The notes under the pieces: model-generated
What the model was told of the DNA's origin: nothing
Databases searched by the model: none
What the model saw: the letters and a program-made list of their open reading frames with translations, nothing else
Translations under genes and position numbers: made by a program
In this document: positions 48,757 through 49,054 of the stretch, in pieces
Layout: each line of letters begins with the position of its first letter
Numbering within the stretch: the stretch's first letter is position 1
Source of the DNA: Guptibacillus hwajinpoensis
GTDB taxonomy: Bacteria > Bacillota > Bacilli > Bacillales > Guptibacillaceae
DNA length: 49,054 nt
Reading direction: 5' to 3'
NCBI RefSeq assembly: GCF_020171785.1
Contig: NZ_JAIVAE010000020.1
Span: forward strand, 1 to 49,054

Positions 48757-48820
48757 AAGAGCAAGAAGATAAAGAGAAAGAAAGAGAAAGAAAGATAAAG
48801 AGAAAGAATGAGGAAAGTGA
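48757..48820. repeat. Purine-rich GAAA-type low-complexity tract
   Basis: About 64 bases of irregular AAAGAGAAAGAAA units with no pyrimidine-rich breaks. No coding or regulatory role can be assigned; replication slippage origin is likely. The rest of 48691-48930 shows no gene. Confidence 0.6.
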
Positions 48821-48930
48821 TAGGGGGCTTGGGAGAGCGGGTCAGAGTTTGACGTTAGGGTTTGATATGAAAAGTACAATCAATTACCTTATAAAGCCTG
48901 CCATGATTTTTGACATTAAGTAACAATATT

Positions 48931-48943
48931 CGGGTGGTGACAG
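48931..48943 (+). repeat. Truncated dispersed repeat, copy 12
   Basis: CGGGTGGTGACAG, identical to the family consensus up to its 13th base, then the sequence changes to TGGTTGACCCCC, where an IS-like end begins. Confidence 0.8.
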
Positions 48944-49054
48944 TGGTTGACCCCCTTATAATGGACACATGAGGTATCATAAAGATACGAGACAAGTGAG
49001 TTTAAGGGGGAAAAAGGTAATGGCGAGAAAACCACATTCTACATTTGAATTAAG
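48944..49054 (+). mobile_element. Left end of an IS3-like insertion sequence (cut by window edge)
   Basis: Begins TGGTTGACCCCCTTATAATG, a terminal-repeat-like sequence starting with TG, followed after about 75 bases by a transposase-like start. The upstream DNA is a repeat copy broken at base 13. The right end and second inverted repeat lie outside the window, so family assignment is provisional. Confidence 0.55.
49020..49054 (+). CDS. Transposase OrfA-like start (partial)
   Basis: Reads M-A-R-K-P-H-S-T-F-E-L before the window ends. AAGGGGG lies 9 bases upstream of the ATG. Short basic N-termini with an STFE-like start are typical of IS3-family OrfA proteins carrying an HTH. Only 11 codons are visible, so this is a guess supported mainly by the IS-like end before it. 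Confidence 0.5.
   Translation, partial: MARKPHSTFEL

Noticed and set aside
1-49054. CRISPR arrays, phage modules, toxin-antitoxin or defence islands
   Set aside because: No regular direct repeats with unique spacers, and no phage structural, integrase, nuclease or TIR-like genes were seen. The dispersed repeats are too far apart for a CRISPR array.

Overview
The window reads as chromosomal DNA of a spore-forming Bacillaceae bacterium. Evidence: a Spo0E-like phosphatase gene, an IDEAL-domain protein, strong AGGAGG-type ribosome binding sites, frequent GTG and TTG starts, Gram-positive lipoproteins, a sortase substrate, DUF1659/DUF2922/YvrJ genes, and sites matching the Bacillus regulators TnrA/GlnR, CcpA, Fur, PhoP and CodY. 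Species cannot be fixed from sequence alone. There is no prophage, plasmid origin, CRISPR array, rRNA or tRNA. The region is mostly metabolism and transport, with mobile-element traces at the right edge.

Layout. 0-3.5 kb: purine permease under a guanine-type riboswitch, a Spo0E-like gene, and glutamine synthetase behind a perfect TnrA/GlnR box. 3.6-8.6 kb: a Fur-box-preceded siderophore operon (binding lipoprotein, two permeases, a YumC-type ferredoxin/flavodoxin reductase, ATPase). 8.7-14.9 kb: acetyltransferase, aldo/keto reductase, DUF1648 protein, a divergent PRPP synthetase paralog, a class D sortase with an Excalibur-domain substrate, a YtkA-like lipoprotein and a HAD phosphatase. 15-25 kb: glutamate symporter, small membrane proteins, alkaline phosphatase with a Pho box, an acetamidase-family protein, a Gfo/Idh oxidoreductase, glutamate dehydrogenase and a lipoprotein. 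25-35 kb: zinc-type dehydrogenase, GntP permease facing a 3-hydroxybutyrate dehydrogenase, BCCT transporter, a NIPSNAP-NUDIX fusion, and two SDR genes around a MerR regulator. 35-41.5 kb: M50 peptidase, VOC protein, CodY-box-linked alanine/glycine symporter, amine oxidase and a degenerate sulfatase. 41.6-45.5 kb: a LacI-controlled operon (HpsN-like dehydrogenase, LacI regulator, GntP permease). 45.8-49 kb: MdaB-like reductase, aldo/keto reductase, DUF1659-DUF2922-YvrJ, a probable group II intron remnant, and the start of an IS3-like element.

The most striking structure outside the genes is a dispersed short repeat with the near-palindromic core GGTGACAGGCACC, often preceded by CGGGT and an upstream TTYGACA/GTGACAAA stretch. 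I count eleven complete or near-complete copies and one truncated copy, all intergenic. Two form the stems of intrinsic terminators, one carries a base change that makes it a Shine-Dalgarno sequence for the gene behind it, and one is cut by the IS-like element at the right end. No gene for a mobilising enzyme (for example a REP-associated transposase) is in the window.

Nitrogen and carbon themes recur: glutamine synthetase, glutamate dehydrogenase, glutamate and alanine/glycine symporters, amine oxidase and an amidase-family protein, with phosphate- and iron-starvation genes between them. All function calls are from reading sequence and family knowledge; no database search was run.
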